Assembly: GCA_911728435.2 (NCBI GenBank)
Contig: OU452207.1
Span: forward strand, 2,294,001 to 2,358,000
Direction: 5' to 3'
DNA: 64,000 nt
Source: Apoderus coryli
Lineage: Eukaryota > Arthropoda > Insecta > Coleoptera > Attelabidae
Of this stretch, positions 46,411-57,424 are shown one piece after another (within the stretch, counting starts at the first letter, position 1; each line of letters opens with the position of its first letter). The notes below the pieces were generated by a model, which was not told the DNA's origin, ran no database searches, and saw only the letters and a program-made list of their open reading frames with translations. The position numbers and the translations under genes are program-made.

Positions 46411-47170
46411 TATTGCAGATACATGGGAATTCAAACCATGCGGAGTGTTGAAACCCACAATAGCTTAATCCCCCATTTTTTACACCAATTCTACTCAAAC
46501 CAAACAACAACAGCAACAACAATACATATACAAAGAGAAAAAAGAAAGACCTTTTAAAATTCAAAAGGCTTTCCTTTTTTTTACTCGCACATTGCTCCCA
46601 TACAGTTCAGTTCTCCACTCATTTTATTTTTCTGCCATCCTATTTTATTCGCCTAATATAGCTTCATATAAGCATCAGCAAATGCCTATGTTTTGAATAA
46701 AATTTTCCAGCTAAAGGAAAACAAGGCACCCGGCTTTTCATATAATATAATATGAGAATGTTTGTGAACGTGTGTAATATAAAATGAAAAGAATTGTAGA
46801 AAATGCATTCTCATACTCATCGAGGCAGAGCGAGATAGTGGTGCTACTGCCTGGCATGAAATTAGTGAAATGGAATTTAAAATTCAAATTTGGCTGTATG
46901 GGTAAATGCTTCCATATATGCAGTGGTTGGGCGTTGATTATAAAAATACGTTACGTTTAGTTAAAAGCTGATGCATAGTAAGAGGTAACAATTTTCATCA
47001 GTTAATTATGAATAGATAAACATCTAAACTTATTTCGACAATCATTTTTACAGATGTGATGTCATCCTCTAACAGATAAATTCATGAACTTGCATTTATT
47101 CTGCTTACTTAAGTTACCGTAGTTTATAAAAAGTGTTTTGTTATGTATTGTAGCCAGTTAGAGTCAAACC
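46411..47170. other. Possible LTR upstream part, no gene
   Basis: No coding motif. Towards the right, TTTATAAAAAGTG near 47125 could be a TATA box of an LTR whose 3' part and primer site are repeated from 47171. Confidence 0.4.
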
Positions 47171-47760
47171 TTTGTATTATTCACATAAATCAAGTAAATT
47201 GTAATTTTTGAAAAATAAAAACAATTTTTAAAAACGGATTTTGAGAAAGTAGTTACATAATTGGCGCAGTCGGTAGGATTTTAAATCTGTAGGTTGAGGT
47301 ATGTTAAAAATTGTCGAACAAGGTATCATTGCACTGTATTTATGAGCTGATCCTTGGAACACAGTCACCTTTGTATTATTCACATAAATCAAGTAAATTG
47401 TAATTTTTGAAAATAAAAACAATTTTTAAAAACGGATTTTGAGAAAGTAGTTACATAATTGGCGCAGTCGGTAGGATTTTAAATCTGTAGGTTGAGGTAT
47501 GTTAAAAATTGTCGAACAAGGTATCATTGCACTGTATTTATGAGCTGATCCTTGGAACACAGTCACCTTTGTATTATTCACATAAATCAAGTAAATTGTA
47601 ATTTTTGAAAATAAAAACAATTTTTAAAAACGGATTTTGAGAAAGTAGTTACATAATTGGCGCAGTCGGTAGGATTTTAAATCTGTAGGTTGAGGTAGGT
47701 TAAAAATTGTCGAACAAGGTATCATTGCACTGTATTTATGAGCTGATCCTTGGAACACAG
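47171..47760 (+). repeat. 198-bp tandem triplet with LTR-end and tRNA-Ser primer site
   Basis: Three head-to-tail units start at 47171, 47370 and 47568, nearly identical (199, 198 and about 193 bp). Each holds TGGCGCAGTCGGTAGGATT (47262, 47460, 47658), whose complement ends CGACTGCGCCA, the 3' end of an animal tRNA-Ser. That is a primer binding site as used by gypsy-type LTR retrotransposons such as 17.6 and 297. The sequence just before it should be the end of U5 and the sequence after it the leader. No gag or pol is found downstream. So this is LTR-end plus leader, tandemly triplicated, without the coding body. Confidence 0.8.
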
Positions 47761-49570
47761 TAAATACAATAAAAGGATCATTAGATACACAACGAGGAAA
47801 ATGTTTTTAATGCTAGATTTTGGTATAATTGTCATTTTATTTGAGCGGTATTTGGTTCTTCGTGACCATCTACATATGTGCATAATAAATTAAGAAGTTG
47901 AAGACATTTTCAATTCGAAAATAGGTGCTATATCACACGTAATAATTTAAACAAGTTTTTAGTGTAGTAGTGAGTTTGTTAGGGTAGTTTGATATAAATA
48001 ATAAAAATAATAGAATTATAATAATAATTATTAAAATTCTGTTTCGTTACGCATGTCACATATTTTAGATTATATCTTGTCGAAAAAGTTTTCGGGCGAC
48101 AAAACCGATTTATTCTTTCGGTCTGAATCAATTTCAAGGTATTGTAAATAATTTTTTTGTAGAGAAACAGTCTGTCTAGCGGAAACTTTACAAGATACAG
48201 AAAAGTCTTAGAATTAAATCAGCTAGTGTCAGAGAAATAGTTAAAGTCATTTGTACAGGGGGCAACAAAAATACAGACTTTTATTTACGAATCACACGCC
48301 ATGTTTAAATTTCAAAACACGAACCTCGCCTTTTGACTTCCTTATATTTTCTTTTTCATAAGAAAAAAAAATCACAAGAAAAAAGAAAAATGTGTGTTAA
48401 TTTATGATTGTCAATAAAGACTATTATTATTATTTGGTGAAACGCAAGTGGAAAATGTGGCATTACAAGAGAAGCTACTCGTATAAGGTGAAATTTAAAA
48501 CATGCTATCAAACATCAAAACTCCTGGGCTATGGGAAATTGCGAAAAAACTTTTGATAGCCTTTCCCTCGTCATACCTTGTGTAAAAAAGATTTAGTGTC
48601 GTTATATAAAGTAGAACGTTTTGGGTACAGCAAAGCAAAAGTATCCGCAGTGCAACTGCGAAACAATTTGAACAATCTATTATTTAATATTTAAAATATA
48701 TATTTGAAATAAAAGACATAAATTATTTATGAGAGATAGGCGTAAGCCGTGATTAAGATAAAAACCCAATTTGTGAAATTAATTCTAGAGAGTGAAAGAA
48801 CAAGAACAGTGGGAATAAGGGAAGACGGAAGTTGAAAAAAAAAAAAACCTAAAAAGAACGTATTAAGCGTAAGAAAGATGGAAAGAGAAAGGCAGGCAGG
48901 AAAAGCCCCCTCTCGGTTGGGTTTTCCTGCTTGCAGCAAGAAAAACGTATGATAAATGGTCCTGCGCCCGTCTGCAACAATAGCGGGCGATCAAAAAGTC
49001 ATTAGAGTTCATCTCCTTTGTCTTACTTGTTACGGGACGACCATTATATTAAAATATGCCCCGTATATTTTGGCTAATTTCGTTGTGATTATAATAACAT
49101 TATAAACAGACCCATAAAATGAGACCGAAAAAATATTACCTACACGGAAAAAAATATTACTCTACACGGAAAAAAAATTATTGTCTAGGAACAAGAATTT
49201 TAAATGACCACATCATCGCATTGTCAACCTAAGCAGATTTTCTTAGTTAACATAACATTATAATGTTGTTATCCTATCCAGACAGTTACGTTATCTCTAT
49301 TATATTGACTTTTGAATCAGATCATTTCGTGATCCTGGTTATTGGGACTAGATTACCTGACTACATTGTCTTGTTATCATACTACTTGTACTTACTACTG
49401 ACACACTACTGCGGCTCATGCTGCAAACGATCATACTCGTAGGAAATATATGTCATGTCACAATAATAAAAGCTATTAACAATGATAACAGCCCAATGTG
49501 ACAGTGGTTGTCAAAAATCGAGCGCGTCGTAAAATATTCAATTTCAATTTGATTCATCATTTATATAATA
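47761..49570. other. No gene seen; a possible LINE tail
   Basis: AATAAAGACTATTATTATTATT near 48412-48436 looks like a polyadenylation signal and trinucleotide tail of a plus-strand LINE, but no RT coding part is visible before it. A purine-rich stretch near 48780-48900 and GC-richer sequence near 48940-49000 have no assigned role. Confidence 0.4.
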
Positions 49571-49573
49571 ATC

Positions 49574-49850
49574 ATGGACTATCTGATTGATTGTAGTGAC
49601 GAGGAAATTGAGTATTGACCCCGCCTGAAATTCACGAGAAAGCGAACGAATTTTCGATGAATTTGCTGCCGGAAAAATCAAGAACCAAATATGAACTTCA
49701 GTATAAACTGTTTATGGATTGGTGTAGTGCTAAAAAGGTTAAAAACTATAATGAAAACGTGATTTTGACGTATTTATCGGATCTTGCACAAAAATACCAA
49801 TCTTTAACACTGTGGTCAATTCATTCCATGTTCATGCTAGCAAGAAGCTT
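49574..49850 (+). pseudogene. Tyrosine-recombinase (Crypton-like) N-terminal fragment
   Basis: An ATG at 49574 begins MDYLIDCSDEEIEY. After a frame change near 49612 the reading continues PPEIHEKANEFSMNLLPEKS, RTKYELQYKLFMDWCSAKKV and ENVILTYLSDLAQKYQSLTL, then WSIHSMFMLARSLL. This is the SAM-like core-binding domain common at the N-terminus of insect Crypton-like and other tyrosine recombinases. The catalytic half is missing. At about 49850 it meets the 3'-truncated minus-strand LINE, which is why that LINE ORF runs on into this sequence. Confidence 0.65.
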
Positions 49851-50735
49851 GTTGTATAATTTTATATTTAGCGAGTTATTTTGACTTTTGTTAAGTCTAA
49901 AACGTGGCGCTATGGTCAGCCCAACGGAATGAGTATTGTGGTCATGAACCTGTCCGTGCCTAGGGAACCTATCCTTATGCTCATGAATTTCCTTGAGCTG
50001 GTGATAGACATAAACACAAGGCAAAGGCATTATCCTGTACTCAAGAAAGAATGGACGACAGTGATCAATAGGCCTTACACCAGCCAACAGTCTAATAGCT
50101 TTCTTCTGTAGCCTAAAAACCTGTAACGCGTTGGGTGAGTTGCCCCAAAGAATAACCCCGTATACAATACGCGAATGAAACAAGCCATAATAGACAGACT
50201 TAAGAACCTCAAAGGAAAGCGCCGTTCTGAGTTGCCTAATCACAAATAAAATACCAGACAGTTTACTACTCAGCTGACTCACGTGTTCAGCCCAATTCAA
50301 ACCGCCATCAACAACAATCCCAAGTATTTTGCAAGAGTCATTACTAGCAAATTTCGGGTTACTAGAAAAACAAATTTGTTTACTTTTGTTGCAATTTAAT
50401 TGTAAATTATTTGTTGAGAACCAGATTTGGGCTGCTTCCAGGACATCCTTAGACAAAATGTTGAGATTCTCAAACACACCCGATGTACTCAAAAAGGACG
50501 TGTCATCAGCAACCAATACACAGCGACATTTGTCGTTCATGTAAGAACATATATCGTTTATATATATTATGAAAAACAGGGGACCCAGTACCGACCCCTG
50601 GGGCACACCGTGCTTGACGTCAACTCTGATGGACTCAATACTTCCCACTCTAACACACTGTTGTCTACCAGTGAGGTAGGACTTTATAAGAAGATAAACC
50701 CCTTCATTAGTCGAAAACAACTCTATACAAAGGGA
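49846..50735 (-). pseudogene. Jockey-like LINE, truncated at both ends
   Basis: The minus frame (50780-49821) is open throughout. It starts within the palm domain (NEGVYLLIKSYLTGRQQCVR), then KHGVPQGSVLGPLFFIIYIN, the catalytic region VLVADDTSFL (VADD instead of FADD or YADD), WFSTNNLQLNCNKSKQICFS, GLFHSRIVYGVILWGNSPNA and PLPCVYVYHQLKEIHEHKDR. The last residues, SMNME, come from the neighbouring Crypton-like fragment on the other strand. The 3' UTR and tail are missing. So a deletion or recombination, not a normal 3' end, made the right-hand junction. It is close to the copy at 22.4-23.5 kb. Confidence 0.87.
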
Positions 50736-50789
50736 AAATAAAAAAATGAACCACAAATGTCCCATCTCCATCTCAAGCAATCACTGAAT

Positions 50790-52445
50790 ATCACGGATTC
50801 ATTTCTTCAAAAATCTTTTCCATGATCGGTCATAGTTATTGGCATCGTTATTATAATGATTATTAATTAATTTTACACTATTCAGATCATATTCATCAAC
50901 TTTTCAAGCAATACAGTTGTTGAAGTCACGTGGGACCTCCAACCAAGCGAGAACTCTATTAGTCTTACTTTTTCCCAGTTAGACAATCACTTCGCTTTGC
51001 ATACAAAACCCAATAAACTCATAACAACCGTCAAATGATCTGCAAAACAAGGCGTCTGTTTTCTTCCCACACGTTAACTTAAATCAGTTTTAGATGGCAA
51101 GTTGTACGTTCCAATCTCCGGCCTCTCCATACTTTTCAGGTATATGTGCAGTTCATCTATAAAACCCGCTCAGGGAAATGTGACAGAGTGTAGCCAATAT
51201 CACGTGGCTGTGCGGAATAGACTAGAGCAGCCCTGCTCTATGTATGTATGTATTGCGTTTGTATGTGTGTGTGTTTATTTGTTTGTTGTGTTTTGCGTTT
51301 GCGGCAATGCTCTAGAGAGAATGAAATTAACTAATCAAAATATTGAAACAACAGTTACAGAAGGACAAAGGGAAAGCGGATATGGTTTCATGACGGCGAA
51401 CTACACGGCGACTGCTTGTAATGTGATGATGGCGTAAAGGAAATCTGATATGAGTAAGTAGGTGGGATGTTTCAGATGTTAGTATAGGATAAAATAAATA
51501 ATAATGTTTACTGGGAATATGTATATTAATTTTTGTTAGTCTAAAATCCACGCTTATTTCGAATTGCAGTTACAAAATCCAGATAAGTACAAAGTGCTCC
51601 GAATTCGATGGTTTTTCGGTTGTTAGTAAAGATAGTAGGAAACAGTTTTCTGGGCATTGTGCTACTTTTTATCACACTTAAGATGCCACAATCAGAATTA
51701 AGATAACACTTTTAGTTTTTGAAATATTTGCATTTTGGGACTCCCCTCGTATCTCGGTTATCGGGTATAGTCCTTCCATTCCTAATGTATTATATATAAA
51801 TTTAACTAGTAGCACAGATTCCGTGAGCAAAAATAATATGAGTTTTAAGATGTCATTTTTCATTTTAACCCTCCATGTTCAATATACAGGGCGTCAAAGT
51901 TGAAAATTTAAAACCAATATTTTGAAATAATTCTAGTATTTATTGAGATATTGGATTCAAATTTAGTGTGTTGCTTCTGCATAAAGAGTTACTTCTTTCC
52001 AAAAAAGAACACAAAAAAGAATTTCTTAATAGCCGAAATACGGGATGTTCAGTACACATTGACCCCCCATAAGTTTTTATTACCTACGGCAATGACTTTT
52101 AAACCAAATTTTTATAGGTTACTATGTATTTTTGATTATTTTTTAACTCTTATAAAATTTGTTTAAATTCATTTGTTTTTGAGATATTTTCAAAAGTATT
52201 GGCTCATGTTGTCTACAAAGCTCACGGTATTTTCACTACTAAATCAGGCATATTTAACTCACTTACCATTCCCGTACATCAAATTAAGTACAGTTTTCGA
52301 AAAGGTAATAAAACTAAACACTACGAACCCGAAATTTTTTATTATTTTTAACTTAATTTGAAGCATCATAGTCAAATATTAATTATTTAAACATATTATT
52401 TTAAAATCATGAAAAAGTAACTAAATAAACATTAGAAAAACTACC
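50790..52445. other. No gene seen; mariner-end-like motifs
   Basis: TACAGGGCGTCAAAGTTG near 51886 and ACGGGATGTTCAGTACACATTG near 52041 resemble mariner-type ends and may bound the transposase scrap that follows. The ORF at 51102-51437 shows no domain. Confidence 0.4.
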
Positions 52446-52449
52446 ATTT

Positions 52450-52800
52450 TAAAGAAATTGCTCGATATGACCCCCATTTTTTTCAATGCATATGCGAGCT
52501 CATTTTAGTAAAGACAATCTTAATCTTTGAAAAATATGATGCTTCAACCTAAAGTCTTCCCCAGCTTGTAAGATTCTCTCTATTAAATGATTTTCACTCA
52601 AAATCGGAACCTTATAAACAAAATCTTTCATACAACCCCAGACTGAATAGTCCAAAGGAGTATGATCTGGGGATCGGGGTGGCCATTTTACAGGAGCATC
52701 TTGGCCTTGCCCAATCCAGCGTTGGGGAAAGTTTTCATAGAGAATATAAGAACCGTTATGTCTGACAAAACTGACATATGGAAAAACTCGGTGGATCACA
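52450..52800 (-). pseudogene. Mariner-type transposase, C-terminal fragment
   Basis: The minus strand encodes SYILYENFPQRWIGQGQDAP, the third catalytic region WPPRSPDHTPLDYSVWGCMK, and a C-terminal helix, ENHLIERILQAGEDFRLKHH. The usual final block follows in another frame near 52450-52500 (KKWGSY). The first two catalytic Asp and the HTH regions are missing. Confidence 0.8.
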
Positions 52801-53059
52801 TTTTACCGCCCATAGACCCTGTTATTATTCAGCATAAAGGATTTTTAAAATATCGTAGGGCATGTAGGTGTTGTTATGAAAAGTTAAAATGGTGCCCCTA
52901 TGGACGGCGGAGGTCGGCATTGACTTTACAAAGGAATATGGGGTTGTGGTTTTTTATAGCAGTATATACTAAGATTGGAAAGAGTATATCTTACTGGGAA
53001 TTGGGTTAATTAGATCCATTTAAGTAGAATATTTTGAGAGAGGCAGTTTTTTTCCTACG

Positions 53060-53470
53060 TTCAATAATTATGTTGCCGCGAGTAGATTCTTTTAAAAAAA
53101 ATCATTTTTGTAAAAGGACTTATTGTTTACAAAGAATCCTTTGTTCCGGTAGGAAAAAAGTGCAACAGAAAAACTATTTGCCGTGCTTTGGCAAGAAGGC
53201 ATTTCTGGTAGAGGCCAGGAAGACTTAATAAGCACATTTTATGTGTTTTTTAAGCGGTATCGTGACATAAAATCTATAACAGTGTGACAACTGTTCAAGT
53301 CAAAACAAGGTTTCTAATTTATATTATCAATTCAAATGATATTTCCATTGAAAATATTAATATTCACTATTTTGAACCAGGACAAAACATAAGATTTTCC
53401 GGATTTAGTAAGGGCAGTTGAATCTTCAAACAGTGGAAAACTGACTGTTAATGATTTTTAACTGTCGGAA
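53060..53470 (+). pseudogene. Second DDE-like (DUF7869-like) fragment
   Basis: Across frames this reads SATEKLFAVLWQEGISGRGQ, LISTFYVFFKRYRDIKSITV, a frameshift near 53285, then DNCSSQNKVSNLYYQF, then HYFEPGQN near 53375. These line up in order with the W-H-E, F-W-A-D-N-C-x-x-Q-N and Y-F-E-S-G-H motifs of the minus-strand copy at 20938-21860. Heavily decayed. Confidence 0.6.
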
Positions 53471-54137
53471 AACCACACTGCATTAAAAAAAACTGAAGCA
53501 ACCCAATTGTGTGTATTTAAAGAATATAGTCCAAATAATTGCGATTCGAGGTTGTAAGTTCCTGTTTTATAAATCGTCCTACTCCAAAACCGAATGTTTT
53601 TTAACTGTTAAAGTGTGGTTTTCCAGTAGAGAAAAGAGATGCGTCGTTTTCAGCATGAAAACTAGAATAGGGTAATAGACTTCATGTACCAAAAATAGGA
53701 AGATTTTCTTGTGCACACACCCTCTTTCAAAACTCACGAACCGCTACTGTTCAGTAGTACGGCTTTAGCTCTTTTGCAAACTTCTGTAACCAACACACAA
53801 TTTTAATTAAAACAACACCATATTCCGCAGATATGTATCGGAAAATCTGAGTGACTTTATGTAATCAATATCCACCTCCTGCTGTATTCTATGTGATGAA
53901 ACAAATGAAAAGCGGCGGCATGCGGCGACACGTGATTTACACCAAAAAAAAATATATATATTTACGTACACGAGAAAAAATAGGTTGTGTCGCCCCTGGG
54001 GCGACAGAACTTTCCCGACAAGGTATAATATCATCAAAAATATATGAACTGCGTAACTAAACAGAATTTTAATAATTATGAGTGTATTTTATTTATTATA
54101 CTAACTACTTTATTCAAAAATTAGAAAGAAAAAATAT
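53471..54137. other. hAT-like end, no gene
   Basis: Complemented, 53715-53748 reads CAGTAGCGGTTCGTGAGTTTTGAAAGAGGGTG, a diverged version of the right end of the 61832-63003 element. No matching left end was found nearby. Confidence 0.45.
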
Positions 54138-54209
54138 TGCCAGAGATGAGATTCGAACCCAGAACCTTCCGAATGCGAAGCACACGCTCTATCAATGACG
54201 CCAAATTAC
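54138..54209 (-). tRNA. tRNA-Ala-like pseudogene or SINE head
   Basis: On the minus strand, TTGGCGTCATTGATAGAGCG resembles tRNA box A. GTGCTTCGCATTCGG follows, an anticodon-loop-like segment with CGC (Ala), and then GGTTCTGGGTTCGAATCTC, a box B match. The acceptor stem does not pair well and the T stem has a mismatch, so it is not a working tRNA. It is either a tRNA pseudogene or the head of a tRNA-derived SINE. It abuts the mariner-type element at 54219. Confidence 0.6.
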
Positions 54210-54218
54210 TTTATTATA

Positions 54219-56211
54219 CCGGGAGTCCCACCGGGAAGGGATTCGATCGATTATGGAGAAACTACACTGTGGAACAATCTGAAAATCTGGTGTAGTACTT
54301 ATGTCGATGAGGCCAATTCGGCTATAATGTTTTCAAGAATCTAGCACTTCCGGTTATACCGGAAATGGGTGTCAACTTCCTTATTTCAAATACGACCCTA
54401 TATAAATTATATTTTTTTTTATTCTCCTTGTAATTCTAAACATATTTCATGCATAATATGTTATACCTATCGCCAGCCGTTTTCGAAGGCCGAGAGACCT
54501 GAGGGGGTAAACATTGGAGGGACATTGGTTAACAACCTAAGGTTCGCCGATGATACTGCCATAATGACGGAGAGTGCAGAAGATCTTCAAACCCTGTTGG
54601 AAAGAGTCAGTCGAGAGTGTGAAGAGGTGGGACTCACTATAAACACGTTTTCTGCCTGTTTATAGTGAGTCCCACTTAAAATGATGGTCATAAGCAAAAA
54701 CCAAAATATTAACCCTATTCTCACAGTAAATGGAAACCGAATAGAGCAGGTCCAAAAATACAAATATCTCGGCTCTGTCATAAATTCTGAAATGGACCCT
54801 GATCAGGAAATTAAGATCAGAATTGAAATGGCTCGAAAGGCATTTATGAAATATTCCAAAATGCTTACAAACAGAAATCTAAATCTTGGCATCAGATTGA
54901 GATTCGTGGAGTGTTATGTGTGGTCAGTGTTAATGTACGGAGTGGAAACTTGGACGCTAAAGACTCAAATGATTAAAAAGCTCGAAGCATTTGAGATGTG
55001 GCTCTATAGGCGCATTCTGAAGATACCTTGGACTGATAGGATAACCAACGACGAAGTGTTGAGACGCATCGGCCGAAAACTAAAACTGCTCACAATCATT
55101 AAGATAAGAAAAACATCGTACATAGGACACATATTACGCAATGACAAATATCTACTGTTACAAAATATTATGCAGGGCAGAATTGAGGGGAAGAAGGGTA
55201 TCGGCAGAAAGAGAAAATCCTGGCTCCGAAACATTAGAGAGTGGACAAATCTCAGCGTTGGAGAACTGTTCCATGTTGCAAAAGACAGAGAAGAATTTAA
55301 AAAAGTGGTCGCCAACCTTCTGTGAGAAGACGGCATGAAAAGAAGAAGAAAGACAAAAATAAAACGAAGGAAACCTATTCTCGGCGATGGAGCTGTAGAA
55401 ATAGCTATACTGGGGTACTTCACGGCATATCCTACGACATCTCTGAGAAAATTGGCAGTGGAGTCTGGATTTTCTAAAAGCGATCGATTATTATATCTGG
55501 GGGACGATCAAAAATGAAGTGTACAGCAGGCATTTGACCACTAAAGAGGACTGTATGCAAAGAGTTCGGAATGCATTTGCCAATTTGAGTCAACCATCGA
55601 TTCGGCGGGCAACACATGAACAATTAATTTTGAGATGTGCAAAGTGTTTAGAAGTTCAAGGTCAAAATTTTGAACATTTGTTAAAGTAATTTTTTTTTTT
55701 ATGAGTTGACCTTAGATAAATTTGTATCATACGTTCACGTTATTAGTTAATCAAATTCTCCTCAGAGTCGAAACTTTCAAAATTATGTATAATTAGTTTA
55801 ACAACTTTTGGTGATGGTTTATGTTTTTCTGGGTATTTAATAGCAAATGTTATCACACGTTCTTGTTATCACTCTGTCACATGTCACATTATCCATAAAT
55901 AATAAACAAATTTAGATAGTATTCGTTAGTATAATTTATACTAATTAATATCTACAATTTGTCATAATTGTTGATTATTTTTGTCAAGTGTCATATTTAT
56001 TTGCTACCTAAATCTACATCTCAAGCCCTCATGGCCAACTAAAATCAATTAAATTTCAAATTCATATCACTATTGTAATAGCAAAATATAAAATTGCCAA
56101 TATTTTGAAAACTATCAGTTTTTGGGATAAACATCCTTTCATAAACTTACCCTTATTTTTTATGCAAAAAAATATAAAATGGGTCGAATCCCTTCCCGGT
56201 GGGACACCCGG
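54219..56211 (+). mobile_element. Deleted mariner element with RT insertion (second copy)
   Basis: Left end CCGGGAGTCCCACCGGGAAG, with TA at 54217-54218; right end, complemented, CCGGGTGTCCCACCGGGAAG, flanked by TG. An RT fragment occupies 54486-55341. The transposase remnant follows: KIKRRKPILGDGAVEIAILG (55355-55415) and LRKLAVESGFSKS, fused directly to YYIWGTIKNEVYSRHLTTKE and LRCAKCLEVQGQNFEHLLK, stop at about 55689. The fusion point is the same as at 16.3 kb. A long internal inverted repeat pairs 55800-55915 with the start of the transposase region as seen at 16020-16130, so the full TIR overlapped the 5' coding end. Confidence 0.85.
54486..55325 (+). pseudogene. Endonuclease-RT LINE, 3' half
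   Basis: Coding begins in the palm domain: EGVNIGGTLVNNLRFADDTA with the catalytic FADD (54510-54570), then ESAEDLQTLLERVSRECEEV. At 54627-54675 a small palindromic insertion adds a stop. From 54681 the frame is open: MMVISKNQNINPILTVNG, QKYKYLGSVINSEMDPDQE, YGVETWTLKTQMIKKLEAFE, LYRRILKIPWTDRITNDEVL, YIGHILRNDKYLLLQN and SWLRNIREWTNLS, to a stop at 55323-55325. It ends AAAAGAAGAAGAAA at the mariner remnant. It differs clearly from the 13.8-kb copy, so the two are separate insertions. Confidence 0.9.
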
Positions 56212-57424
56212 TGTGTATTCTAATAAGAGTTGTAGGTTGCGACTACCTATCTGTATTTGAAAAACGGTTGAAGGGGACATTTTTGGGGCGACATAACTGA
56301 TTTGTTTATGATTGTATGGATTTAATGAAAACATTAAGTGTTGCGTCCACACTTATTATTGTTGTTTTGTATATGTTTTCAAATCTCAATTAGGTAAAAT
56401 TTTTATATGTTTTTCTTTCTAAGGTATTTTCTATATACTGTTTAAATCATCAAATCTTAATAATGATCTAAATTCAATGCACTGCTAATTTCATATCTTT
56501 CTTTATTAAATAATGTAATAAATTTGCGCGTCTATGATGGCATTTAGGATGAACTTTAGACGAGTCGCTATTGGTCAGCAATTCGAGTGACGCGTGTTTT
56601 CTATTGTTCATAAATCATTCTCTCATGCATCGCCGGTAGAAATTGTTCTTAACGTAAAAAATATAGTTATTCGTATCATCAACATAATTTTCATAATTCA
56701 ATTTAATTCATCCGTAATTTGGAAGTGTTCGTGTATGTACTGTATGTTATTTATGTGAAAAATTGGATAGACTTTTCAAGAGAAGAAAGAGGCTGGCTGG
56801 CCAGAAGATCACGGCACCATATAGGTAGTGAAGTTCTATATTTGATGGACAAATTAGGTGAGTCCTAAGGCCTCGTTCTCTTTTATTTATTATATCCTCA
56901 TTTCTTGAATCAATTTAAAATCTACAGTCCATTTTCTCTAGCTATCCGCAATTACATTACATTAAGTTTCATTCTATGCTTATGTAAAAGTAGAATTTCG
57001 ATATCTTCATCTAGAGAGCGTACAATAAATAGGTACCTCTTTAAATCTAGATAATTTTGTCTTTTTTTAAACAAAAAAATTGTTAATAGTAAATTTTTTA
57101 AAGTGTTCTTTATATTTAAAAAAAATAATATTTCTCAACGCTTGAAAAATAAGTGCATAATTAGCGTTTTTCTTATAGCTTTGTACTTGGGTACTTATCA
57201 AACAGCCTTAACAGAAAAATTATATCGCTATATAGATAAATTATTTTTATTTTAGTCTTTTTTTCATTAAGTAACTCGTTTAAAGTTTCACGATACGGCT
57301 TCTAATAACGACATCGTTTTTTCTGGCTTCTGCTGTAATTCACATGATATATTATAAAATGTTTCTGTATATAAAGAAAATTATAACAAATTTTCATCGA
57401 GTGGCCCAATTTAAAGAGTCTAGT
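56212..57424. other. One possible short exon, otherwise nothing
   Basis: Near 56750-56860 a frame encodes NWIDFSREERGWLARRSRHH and ends at a GTGAGT donor (about 56860). It matches no family I know. GC-richer sequence near 56525-56640 could be promoter-like. Support is weak. Confidence 0.25.

Noticed and set aside
47228..47620. Two identical 64-residue minus-strand ORFs
   Set aside because: They are translations of the 198-bp tandem repeat units, which carry an LTR-type primer site, and the frame has no domain.
47171..47760. CRISPR array
   Set aside because: Units are contiguous 198-bp repeats without unique spacers, in a eukaryotic context.
48727..48939. Hydrophobic minus-strand ORF
   Set aside because: Arises from the complement of a purine-rich run; composition is not protein-like.
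51102..51437. Cys- and Val-rich 111-residue ORF
   Set aside because: Contains a GT-rich simple-sequence stretch; no signal, domain or splice context to support a gene.
54138..54209. Functional tRNA gene
   Set aside because: The acceptor stem does not pair and the T stem is imperfect, so a pseudogene or SINE head is more likely.
56750..56860. Host exon with GTGAGT donor
   Set aside because: A single short frame without homology or acceptor; mentioned only as a possibility in the stretch description.
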